Part shown: positions 40,416 through 51,483 of the stretch, in pieces
Layout of the letters: every line of letters begins with the position of its first letter
Numbering within the stretch: the stretch's first letter is position 1
Assembly: GCF_032854445.1 (NCBI RefSeq)
Contig: NC_088302.1
Location: forward strand, 21,153,788 to 21,217,787
Length of the DNA: 64,000 nucleotides
Source of the DNA: Liolophura sinensis
Lineage: Eukaryota > Mollusca > Polyplacophora > Chitonida > Chitonidae
Direction: 5' to 3'
Translations under genes and position numbers: made by a program
Notes under the pieces: generated by a model
Told to the model about the DNA's origin: nothing
The model's database searches: none
What the model saw: only the letters and a program-made list of their open reading frames with translations

Positions 40416-40859
40416 AAAGAAATTTCAAAACGGAAGGAAACAAGAAAAGTCGACATTAAGTGAATTGCAATTATAGCAGCTTTCTGGTCAGTAGCCCTAT
40501 AGTCTTAAGTGGATCTGGGTGAGCGGTGTTGGCTTATAGCTTATAGACGTGGTAATTCAACGACTAAGCGTTTATCTATATAATGAAGCAATGTTACAGA
40601 ACGCCAGAAACAGTGAAAGTTGGCAGTCATAACATCAGTCATAATATGTTAATGTCTCCATGTTGTGATGTCTGTCTAACATGCATGTAGACCTATGTAA
40701 CAGCTAAGGGAATCTTAGCTCCCGTAGGTAGGCCTATTGCCTCATCTTCGGCGTGTGTATATACCTGGGCTTAACGTCATCTGGGAATTCTCATCATAAT
40801 CAAATCTCAGCTCAAGGGGTTACATACATAATGAACGATCTTATTACCAACTGACGATA

Positions 40860-41130
40860 CAGTTGGCCTCACGCAGTGGCTTTGTCTGGCTCAGTGCGGA
40901 TCCCGAGACTCTGGAGATATCACCCCGGCGTAAAGCCGTGCTGCGCGATCCTGCCACATGGCCACCTTCTGGCATGGCAAAATGGCCCCGGTCAATCAGA
41001 CTGATTATTTAAAGCGGGCAAAATAAACGGCCCGGGTACACGGCCCTGCTACCGAGACGTCACTGGCCCCAGCTTCAAACGGAATCCAAGGGCCCGTCAT
41101 AAAACACTATAATGACAGGAAGTATATTTT
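40860..41130. other. GC-richer island, possible regulatory element
   Basis: Stands out from its AT-rich surroundings, with CG dinucleotides and blocks such as GGTCAATCAGACTGATTATT (homeodomain/TALE-like sites). No coding frame. Conservation is untested. Confidence 0.3.
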
Positions 41131-42180
41131 TACGAGACGTGTCGAGCGAGTGTTATTTTTACTATTTGCGGAAAAGACATATCCGAACGAAGCAGATGCC
41201 CGGTACGCTTCCAGCAATTATAAACGAGCGATAAATAATTTCATTCAGAAATTACGGGAACATTTCGGAAGAAAAGGCGAATATATATAAGTTAGCGTTT
41301 TATACACGTGTAAAAAAGAATTACCGAGGAAGCCAGACATATGGTGGTGGATAATAAATATATAGGCCGGCATGAATAATCAAAGCATGCGTGTCCAATA
41401 CCACATGTGTGGTATGCATTGTATTAGCCATTGGTGTAATGACTTCCACTTTGACTGATATCAAAATCAAAACCCCACATAAAGAATTTTGACATCATTT
41501 TGTTTTTTTGTTTCGTCAATTCCTGATAACAGTAGGCCCCTATTTGTGTGTTTGTATTCTAAAACGACCCATAATTAGATTATATTTGAAGAGAAACTTC
41601 GAGTAATATATATTACTTTCAACTGCTAAAGACTTGACGATTCTTTTCGGTTTGATGTTGCCATTAGCACAGTGTGGATTAAGGGAGCAATTATGAGGTT
41701 GTTGATGTTAGCGATCAGCAGAGAGATAAAGCCTGCGATCCGCCGAGAAAACTGCATACGCCAGAGCCGAAGGACTTCTGGACGGCGGAAGTTCTGGCGA
41801 CCATGAGAATTATTTCCATACGCACGTGATTTTCGAACAGTCTGCGGAGGTCTTTAGCATGATTAATATATAAATTCATAAATCACCCGTATATATGATG
41901 CCGATAAAAACCACTTACAGATAGCCTTGCATGCAATTGTTCCTAGAAACACCAAAGAGTAAGAGTCAGGATGCTTGACTCTAATACAACAGTTCAACTT
42001 TCGCTATACTTCCTCTACCGCAGCTTTCGCGGCCTCTTTAAACTCGCTTGTCAGTCGATCTCCCTACAACACGTGCCTTTAATTTGCTGCTATTTAAGAT
42101 GATACGATAAACCGACTTTATACAGCAACATGGAGTTTATCATAGTACCAGTTGGCCAGCTGCCCCAACCATAACAGATC
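41131..42180. other. intergenic with a second GC-richer patch
   Basis: 41690-41870 is richer in CG and contains GCACGTGATTTTCG and CATGATTAATATATAAATTC. The rest is AT-rich. No gene recognised. Confidence 0.35.
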
Positions 42181-42197
42181 CTAGACCCCCAACTAAC

Positions 42198-42245
42198 ACG
42201 GTATATAAAAGTGTACAACTGGCAACAAGCTCTCTTCAGCAGTGA
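42198..42245 (+). promoter_or_regulatory. candidate TATA-type core promoter
   Basis: TATATAAAAG at 42202-42211 is a near-consensus TATA box. A TCAG initiator-like motif lies about 33-36 bp downstream (42237). The first ATG (42263) opens a 26-codon frame beginning MYGTLFYSLDNIL. No downstream coding exon is recognisable, so it could drive a noncoding RNA or be chance. Confidence 0.3.
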
Positions 42246-43190
42246 GTCTCATTTATACCAGGATGTATGGAACATTGTTTTATTCCCTGGATAATATTCT
42301 CTCTTCCGTTTACCCTTGCACTCCTTTCGTTGAGTCACTATAATATAAGTCGCTTTGACAAAATGATCTGTTATATATAGTATGTGAAAATATACATATA
42401 TGTGGTAGAACATAACCGATGTTTAAAGAATCTGTATTTTTTTTTGCAAAATTTAACATAAATCATACCCAGTCTCAGGGTTATGTTTTGGCATACAACG
42501 TACAAATGTTGATCTATGTCCATACACTACATGTTAAAGAATATATTTGCAAAATTTCTTGCATTTAATTGGTAAACTGCGGATCTTTCGTACGAAAAAT
42601 TTTCAATGTAAAACTCACCCAATTTTTAAAACCCCAGATAAATACAAGTTGAATAAGAAAAGGTTATAATTAGCCATGTAAAACTTCTAACTCTGGTTGC
42701 TTATTATTTTTGTTTCTCCCGCGAATACAACACAACCAATTATAAAATGAGATTAATTCACATATCAAATTATTTTTCAAGAGTGTTAAGCAAATAACGA
42801 AGACAATGGAAAAAGCGTTTTTCCATTAAGATTTTAAAACTGACCAAATGGACTTAGTCAGTCTGGAACAGAATTTGGCACAATCGTTGACGTTGACACT
42901 TTCTTTTTCTCATCACCCCACGGAAAACATTCCTCGTCAAACTGGGCTTCATTCTTGGAATGAAGTGTTCTACTTACTCAGCAAAAGGTCAGTGGTATGC
43001 GTATAAAGGCACGGCATGCACTACATGTGCTAACAGTCTTGTTTTGTTTATAATATAAAGGAGGCCAACTGCATACATCTACTAAGTTTATATTTGTTTG
43101 TTTGCTTTGTTATGTTTGTCTTCGTCGAAAACCGCCTTGTCTCCCACCAATATGCAGGCGAGCATGTCTACATACGTCAGACGTGGAAAA
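42246..43190. other. intergenic, nothing recognised
   Basis: AT-rich, no supported feature. Confidence 0.45.
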
Positions 43191-43194
43191 AGTT

Positions 43195-43290
43195 TCCCCT
43201 GTGCTCTGTCCGGTTTCCTTCCACCATAATGTTGGCAGCCGCGGTTTAGTGAAATATTCTTGAGTACGGCGTAAAACAGCAATCAAAGAA
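43195..43290 (+). repeat. SINE family 1 tail fragment (forward)
   Basis: TTCCCCTGTGCTCTGTCCGG, TTTCCTTCCACCATAATGTT and GAAATATTCTTGAGTACGGC GTAAAAC. Confidence 0.8.
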
Positions 43291-45415
43291 ATAATAAAGC
43301 ATATGGAAAAGTTCGCCCGTATCTTGTCAAAAGTCAGCGGGTTTCTTCCAGGTACCTCGGTTTTCCTCTGTGGAAAATCTTGAGTACATATGGAGTTAAA
43401 GCACGATCAGTCATCGTTTGCTTCTGGTTTTTTTTATCGCTTTTAACATTGTTTCGGTTACATCATGACAAGATCTCTTTGCACAGCTAACCCTTTTCAA
43501 TATACCAGCATCATTTTATTGTTCATGCTGCCTCACTGAAACGTCAAACCGAGAAGTACTTTCATGATACATCCATGTATACTGCATGTGCTCCAGCAAG
43601 TATCTGCCTGCTAACGATTCCAAGTTTTGCCTTTGGGGTGTCCCTGCCCAAGACTGAAGCAGGGCCTCCGGTTTTTATACGAGAATCTTCTCCTTGGAAT
43701 ATAGTTATACAGCACGGAAAGCAACGCATTTGCCCCACCCCACCCCCGCTTTGATTAGATAGGTCAGACATGAAATAAAACGCCATTGATCCAGCTATAT
43801 TCGGGCATCTATACAGGGATAACTTTTTTCGTATATGACGTAGGTTTGTAAACATAACGCTACATGGGTGCATGGATTGTATAGGCCTGGACGGTAAGAA
43901 GAACTTACGATTTACAAAGTTTTGTAAGAGCCCTGAATGTTCTGAACTGTTATCTGCCAATGTAGGCCAATGTACAAACAAGTGATATGTAAGTATACAG
44001 AGCACCAAAATTACATGATTAGTACATGACATGATTTTTTTCTGAAATGTACATATTTCATATTTGTAGGCCTATATATTGTATATAGATTTCTTGACAC
44101 CTCACTATACATATTGTCAAGGCTTGAATTTAACTCATGTGTTTTTCTTTTTCTGGATTATATAGGCCTACACTTAGGTTCGTTGGGGTCAAATATGCCA
44201 GCATGGGCATGTATTTGTCCTGATTGAATTTGGACAGCATGCCGCGGAGATATGTGGGGGTTCTCTGGTACCGTTTTAACAGTTATTCAGGGTAAATATT
44301 ACATGCAGCTGTAAACCGCATGTTGCAGTCGTGCGACTAGTTTATCTATATGAGAGGACAGGAACGTCTTTTCTGTAGAGGTTTTTGCTGTGTATTCCTT
44401 GTATAATGACTTGAGCTAAATCAGCATCTTCCGAGCCGAGCACCGCCGCGCGGTATCGGGGGAATCCCCACTGCGCGCTGGAGAGCTCTCAGCATGCAGC
44501 CGTCATGTCATATGGAAACTAATTATTTCTCAAACTCGAAAAAATCAAGTGCGACACGACCGTGGATCAACAACAGTCCGCTTCGGCTATAAATATATAT
44601 ACGAAAAATTATCAGTATATATATTAGCTCGACATGTAACTTTATGAAATCGGTATTCACACGCGCATTGTGGACTGTCCGTGTGATGTTATCATCTTTG
44701 CTCTATGGGGTGGCACCCTTGGGAATCACTGCTTGTAAGGCTACCTGTGAGTGTGTCGCCATACCACCCACACAGCGGGTGTGGAGACCAACACTGGAGG
44801 GTCACGATGAAATACATATATTATGGTAATCTTCGCAAATTTATCCGTTTCATCTGTGTGAGAATTGCCAGATGTATAAATTGTCTTCACATGTATAGTG
44901 CACGTATTTCAGCTAAAGTTGAACATTTTTCAATTGACACATTTTGCTTGGTTATGATTCACCCATCCAGTGCCGTATATGACCACTTAAAAAGTTTGTG
45001 GTGAAGTACACTGTATAGCTGATTTTTTTTATCCGAAGAACCTAAGTGTTGGCATCAAAGTATCATTTAATACCTTTACTGGCTTCTGAAAATGTATTTT
45101 ACATAATAAAACTTAAGCTGATATGTAGTATATATATTTAAAATGCACCCGCCCCCACCCTACGGTAAATACTTAACAAAAATAGAAGTACACAACTGAA
45201 ATATCATGCAATTATACGTACACTGATTTTACAGCTGTTAGTTTACATCATGTTTATTCCAATAGAGTTTGTACATTCACAGCGCTTTGCCTGCGAAAAA
45301 TAAAACATAGAAGGTGGTGTTATTCCTTTACATTCCCATTCCTTTACTTCCCATTATATATATGGTGCATGCTGACTGGATCGTAGGCCTAATGCCGAAT
45401 GTATACCTTGCCAAG
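43291..45415. other. intergenic, no firm gene
   Basis: Includes an unassigned 156-codon minus-strand frame (44032-43562) and a GC-richer patch at 44425-44600. Three TAGGCCTA palindromes fall here (44067, 44163, 45384). I recognise no protein family. Confidence 0.4.
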
Positions 45416-45423
45416 CATGAGAA

Positions 45424-46075
<652 letters not shown>

Positions 46076-46077
46076 AA

Positions 46078-46160
46078 CTACCGGCTGTCTCAGGATGGGA
46101 TTGAACCCACGACTCGTGTGACATTGCCGTTGAAAGGTAAGAACCTTAGCCACACATGCA
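46078..46160 (-). repeat. tRNA-like SINE head (reverse)
   Basis: Read on the minus strand: TGTGGCTAAGGTTCTTACC (A-box-like) and GTCGTGGGTTCAATCCCATC (good B box, GGTTCAANCC). It does not fold into a full tRNA by eye, and resembles the head of the composite SINE at 37848. Confidence 0.45.
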
Positions 46161-47060
46161 TATATACCGTGATTGTCCGACACATATCCTACTAGAAATA
46201 GCTTCATATTTATGTATCCTTTCAGGATTTGGATATGAAGAAACTCGACTCCCGGTAACAATTTGTCATGCAAACACTCTCATACGGGCGAGGATATTGT
46301 GACAGACAAGCCTTTCGACAGACCACCTCCGTCTTACAGGTTCTGGGCAAAGTGGAAGTTGAGGTAAAGAGGAAGAACGTGGTAATTGGGAGGTTGAGAC
46401 GCTTGCCACACAGGAGTAGTAAAGAGTTTTGACGAAAACCAGTGTTTCTCCCAGAACTCTCTTACACGAGTGCTTGTGTTGTTGAAAACAGATGTGTACA
46501 TGTTGAGGTGAAACCATAAAAACATATACATGTATATGTAGCTATATAACTAAATGCACAGTGAAAAATAAAAATAAACAATAGTTCGAGACTATATACA
46601 GCATCGTAATTAACGAAAAAATATATGTAGTCGTGAACCAAAATGATTGTTGAAAAAGAAAATAAACAGTAATTGGAGAGTTACAAACATAAACAAATAT
46701 ATACGTCATGTAAATATAAAGCAGTGTCAGTGAAATGCTTTAGCGTCTTACTTCTTAGTTAACAGAATTCCATAATTTGATGTGACTAATATAATATATA
46801 CCGTTGGGTAAAAAAAACGTGCTGTGGAGTTCGGCGAATATTTGGCTCACAACGACTACACCAAATTGCTTGTGTGACGCAGGTTGCTGTCGGTGATTCT
46901 TAGCATCGGTAATCGTCAGGGAGTGCGTAATGCACGTCAGTGAAAAACAACGCTTTGCTATCACGCATGCTTGAACATACCGCATAGCACGAACGTCTAC
47001 GACAGTGTCATGTACTTCTACGTTTCAAGTTTTCTGGACTTAGCTTCGTTTTATGTTTAC
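46161..47060. other. intergenic, nothing recognised
   Basis: AT-rich, no feature. Confidence 0.45.
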
Positions 47061-47061
47061 A

Positions 47062-47150
47062 TATTTATTTGTTTGATTGGTGTTTCACACCGTACTCAAG
47101 AATATTTCACTTATACAACTGCGGCCAGCATTATGGTGGGACATGCCTTT
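47062..47150 (-). repeat. SINE family 1 tail fragment (reverse)
   Basis: TATTTGTTTGATTGGTGTTT, CCGTACTCAAGAATATTTCA and GCGGCCAGCATTATGGTGGG. Confidence 0.85.
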
Positions 47151-48715
47151 ACACCTGACCTCCAGAAAATAATGCACAAAGGCCTCCACTATTACTTTGG
47201 GAAATTTTTTTAAACATATGTTCACTGCACGTATCTGAAGAGCCTAATTTGCATGAGTGTGTTTATTGGAATTAACAATGGTGTTGGTTATACAGATCAA
47301 AAGTTCCGCGCGAGACTGAATATACCAGATTGATTTACAGCCATACCTGATACATGCACAGAATAGACACAACGTATGTTACGTCACATTCCACATGTGT
47401 TTCCCTCGTATGGCGTACATATATGTACATGTGTTATTTGTATATATAGACAAGGTTAGACTACATAAAGGATCGCGCGAGTGGATAACTATTAATTGCC
47501 ACAAGCTTAGAATTATTGCGGGAAAGCAATACAGGTCACCTATACCGCTTACATAGCCGTGTCAAAACTCAAAACGGAACAAAAATGGCTTTAATTTTAT
47601 CCAAAATGAACGAAACGGACTATATCTCAATCATAACCTTGTCTCAATGAAGCATACCAAGTATACCAAGTTTATTTCGGAATAACAAACCGTTTTGAAA
47701 GAACAAGTCCAGAAAGTATGTCCAAAGTTATGTCGAAAGCAGCTTTAACGTGACGAAACTCGAACTGAACCTGCAAAGCTGTCATGGTGTGGTTATGTAG
47801 CAAGTTTCAATTCAAAACAAAGAATCACTCCGAAAAATAACGATATATAAAATCGCGAAAACTGGTTCGTGATGGATTGGCGTGTTACAAATCTAAACTG
47901 TCCCTCCCGGTACCAACAGGACTACTAAAAGTGGGAGTGGGTGGGGGAGGGGGGGGGGAGGGACGGGATTGGGATTCCTCATGTTTCTCGCGACGTTTCT
48001 AGAAGAAGTCCAATGCAGGAATGTTGAAGTAAAAAGCAGAGTGCAAGTGTAGCCCCATAACAAGCATTCACGGAGAATAAGCATAAAAGTTTCCCGTGGA
48101 GGAAAGAGTCGAAATTGCTATATAGGTACTGTAACTGTTGGACATTGTACATCCTGAACACATGTAGAGAGGGTAATATACTACAGAATAGTGACGGTGG
48201 AGGGGAGAGTTGAACTAGTCAGATTTCCGGTGTTCCAACTTTACGTTCAAGGTTTCCAGGAATAAAATAAACACACAAGACGCCCGCTGAGGAACTGGAT
48301 GATACAAAATGATATATTCTTTACCACGAAACACATATACGCGCCAGGTGGTATAAATACAGGATACAAATGTTTACAACGGAAACTACATTACAGTAGC
48401 ATATATCATCCACATAAAAGGACCTGTAGCCGACCGCTTTTATTAACCACTCCCCCGTCATATACATATAGTTACGTTCAAGAAGAGAGTTATCACTGGA
48501 GAAGCCCTGGAATAGTAAATCCACTAACAAAGTTTGATAATTTAATATGACACTTAATAACTCAATATGGCATGTAGTTAATATGGAATATAATAAAAGA
48601 AAACTATAAGAGTGAAATATAGCATGTGCTATATGTATATAATATAGCAAATATAATCGTGGACATAGATATACTGTATATTCAAGCATATATACCCCTT
48701 TATGGGATGAAACAA
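47151..48715. other. intergenic, nothing recognised
   Basis: AT-rich with a G-rich patch at 47936-47966. No gene recognised. Confidence 0.45.
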
Positions 48716-48719
48716 GTAT

Positions 48720-49240
48720 GCGTTAACTTAAAAGAACAGACCACATTTAAACAAAGTGCGCAACCTACAAGGCCATTTCGTGTCGATTTCAAATATGGTC
48801 TCCATTATTTTTTGGCATTTTTTTAAATAGTGATTGAAATGGAAATAAAGATCGAAGTACTACGGTGGACTTTTTATACCATACTGAACAAACTAAATCA
48901 CAGTGACGTCGCAGTCTTTTTTTTTCTTTTTTGGCTTGTTAAACATTCTGTAACTGTTACATTTCCACATGAAAGTCAGATACAGTTATTGTATTACATA
49001 TGGTAGATATACAGCAATCAGAGGATGTTTAGCGGGTAAAAACAATCTGTGACGTCACTTTGATTAGGCTTGTTCAATACGGTCCAAAAAGTCCACCGTA
49101 GTATCTCAATCTTTATTTCCGTTTTAATCACTGGTAATAAATATAATAAAAAATGTATTTGCAATAAGCACAAAATGGCATTTGAGATGATGAATATACT
49201 TTGTTTAAAGGTGATGTGTTCTTTTAATAAATGCAAACCT
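48720..49240. mobile_element. long-terminal-inverted-repeat (foldback) element
   Basis: The left arm (about 48720-48920) and right arm (about 49045-49240) are inverted copies of each other over roughly 200 bp. Read outward to inward, both contain TTAAAAGAACA, TTTAAACAAAGT, a CCATTT(C/T)GTG block, GGAAATAAAGAT, TACTACGGTGGACTTTTT and AGTGACGTC. The loop (48925-49044) is AT-rich. No transposase, so non-autonomous. Arms are diverged by perhaps 15-25% by eye. Confidence 0.65.
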
Positions 49241-49429
49241 AAACTATGCAAAGCTTACGATAATGCTTTCTGAAGCGCGATAAAACTAAACAAGCACGTA
49301 TAACATGGCTTTCATTATTTACCAATCCACATGATCAAAAATGAAAAACAAATAACTAACAAAGAATACTTAAAGCTTTTACAATAAAAACAAAGAGTGT
49401 TGACTGAATATGACAAAAAATACAATTCT

Positions 49430-50040
49430 TACATTATAAAAGCCCATTTTCCATCAGATGCAACAATGGCAAACACGTTACATCGTCATCTCAGTACAGT
49501 GTACTATGGTATATGCTGTAGTGTCGTTCCAGAAGTCACGACTGCAATTTGGAGCACTGCCATTTAATCACCATAGCAATGGTGAGTTTTCACCAGACGC
49601 GACGGAGGCAATGTATCATTTCTGTTAGACGCGGAAACCGCAAACATGCTACGTCGCCATTTGGTTTCCATACCTCTATAAGCTACATGAATTACCATTT
49701 CCGGTAGATATGACGAACAAAAACGGATTACATCATGTGCAATTTTAATAAATATCCTGCATATACTACAACGAGCATAGGATCGAGGATGTTATGTGTA
49801 CTAAGATAACTTCATCTGATGTTTCTGGTAACTACGCTATGGTAAGTACCGTTTTCCACAGACCCTACAACCGCAGAATACAACGTCGTTCGACTACCAT
49901 GCAATGATAACGTATACCGTTTTCACTTGGACTAGGTGCCGATGCAGCAGGAAATGGAACTCTACATGGTAAGTAATGTTCCAGTCATCTGACGGGGTCT
50001 CTAATGTCCTAATCATCTGATGTGATATACAGTTAGATCA
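49430..50040 (+). repeat. highly diverged tandem array
   Basis: Motifs of the type CAGA(T/C)GCGAC, GCAAACACGTTACATCGTC and ATGGTAAGT recur loosely (near 49455, 49590, 49640, 49700, 49860 and 49960). It reads like an old minisatellite with unit length that I cannot fix by eye. Confidence 0.35.
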
Positions 50041-50224
50041 TCATGCGACGCACCACCGATCACTGTCAGAAAGAAGGTGAACATTATTTTTCTTCCTAAA
50101 TTTCCTCAAATCATAAAGTCGCAACATAGTGTACTTTGCTTTATGATCAAAGGGTGTGTCGTGAAAATGGCGCATGGCCCACTGGAATGCTCACGTGGGA
50201 AGACCGAGTTCTCACTTGGTCCAT

Positions 50225-50375
50225 TAACTTATTTGTTCATTTATTTATTTAGTGTTTTACGCCGTACACAACAATATTTCACTTATGCCACGGTGGCCAG
50301 CATTATGTTGGGAGTCAACCGGGAAGAACCTGGGAGAAACCCACGATCACCCGCAGGCTGCTGACCTTGGTTAAG
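50225..50375 (-). repeat. SINE family 1 (head-truncated, reverse)
   Basis: TTATTTAGTGTTTTACGCCG, CACAACAATATTTCACTTAT, GCCAGCATTATGTTGGGAG and CACGATCACCCGCAGGCTGC. Confidence 0.8.
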
Positions 50376-50554
50376 TTACTCCTTACTTATTTATTATACT
50401 TATTGATAGTTGTTTCACACCTTACATGAGAATATCTCATTTTTACGACATATTTACTCCTTACAAGGTAATTAAAACATTTATGACTTACAGCTGTAGT
50501 CAGATTCTGAACGAAACCAAACAGAGACCAGACGAAAAAACCAGAGCCTGGATG

Positions 50555-50760
50555 AATTCACACCGGCTCGCCAGGGGGAATTCACACTGGCTGGCCTCGA
50601 GGAATCCAAACCGGCTCGCCTGGAGGAATCCGCACAGGCTCGCCTGGAGGAATCCACACTGGCTGGCCTAGAACAATCCACACCAGCTCGCCTGGAGAAA
50701 TCCACACCGGCTCTCCTGGAGCAATCCACACCAGCTCGCCCGACACGCCCTGTTCACGCC
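50555..50760 (+). repeat. minisatellite, 24-bp unit
   Basis: About 8 copies of CTCGCCTGGAGGAATCCACA plus CCGG. The unit is a multiple of three, so the reverse strand reads as an 8-residue repeat (GEPVWIPP). No other evidence of coding. Confidence 0.9.
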
Positions 50761-51179
50761 ACTCAGGCAGCGCCAAAACGCTTCTTTTCTGAACTTAATG
50801 TATTTGATTCATGTTTAACGCCATAATTAAGAATTTTCCTCATTCACGATACCACTTTTACAGGTGAGTAAACCACAGCGACTGGAGTACACCACAGGCC
50901 TTCAGCAAATTACTGACAAACTTTCGTCCTGTGGCATTCGTGAGACATGCAAACTTGCAGGCCACTAACGTAAGACGTCCCCATGAACGACACCAAGGCT
51001 TCTTAAAGCAATACGAGTGGTAACTCTTATGAAAGCGATTATTTTAAATAAACATAGATAGTATAGTACAGATACATGAGGCCAGCTAAATATAGACTTG
51101 TTTATACGAGTTATGAAACTGCCCTATGCGGCGGCATTTCTGTTCCATTTTCAACAATAGGCAGCAAAGGTTGCACATT

Positions 51180-51180
51180 C

Positions 51181-51251
<71 letters not shown>
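51180..51251. repeat. (TA)n microsatellite
   Basis: Nearly pure TA for about 70 bp, just 3' of the AASDHPPT stop codon, probably within its 3' UTR or just beyond. Confidence 0.95.
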
Positions 51252-51252
<1 letters not shown>

Positions 51253-51285
51253 CACTGATAACAGACTACACAAACTGAACCGGGG

Positions 51286-51483
51286 TTAAGGCTGTGTTCT
51301 CCTGCGCGATGGATGCTCCATCTTCTGATCAAAGGCCAACCAGAAGCCCAGGTCTGGATCTGACTGCGGCACTGCCCCCTCAATCAGCTGGCCGAACTGG
51401 ACAAAGGAGAAACTGACCCCTAGGGGACTTGGCCAACACAGCTCAGCATCCATGCTGTTGGTGACGGGCATGTAATCAATAAC
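51286..51483 (-). CDS. AASDHPPT: AASDHPPT last exon (stop)
   Basis: VIDYMPVTNSMDAELCWPSP, a hydrophobic-rich stretch, then SDPDLGFWLAFDQKMEHPSR and TAA at 51288-51286. Open, spliced correctly (acceptor CGTTTCAG, phase 0) and C-terminal in position. This part is the least conserved against human, which ends EDPSFWDCFCF... Confidence 0.88.
   Translation of the reverse strand, partial: VIDYMPVTNSMDAELCWPSPLGVSFSFVQFGQLIEGAVPQSDPDLGFWLAFDQKMEHPSRRRTQP

Noticed and set aside
46078-46160. Possible genuine tRNA gene on the minus strand
   Set aside because: The B box is good but I could not build matching acceptor and anticodon stems by eye; it fits a SINE head better.
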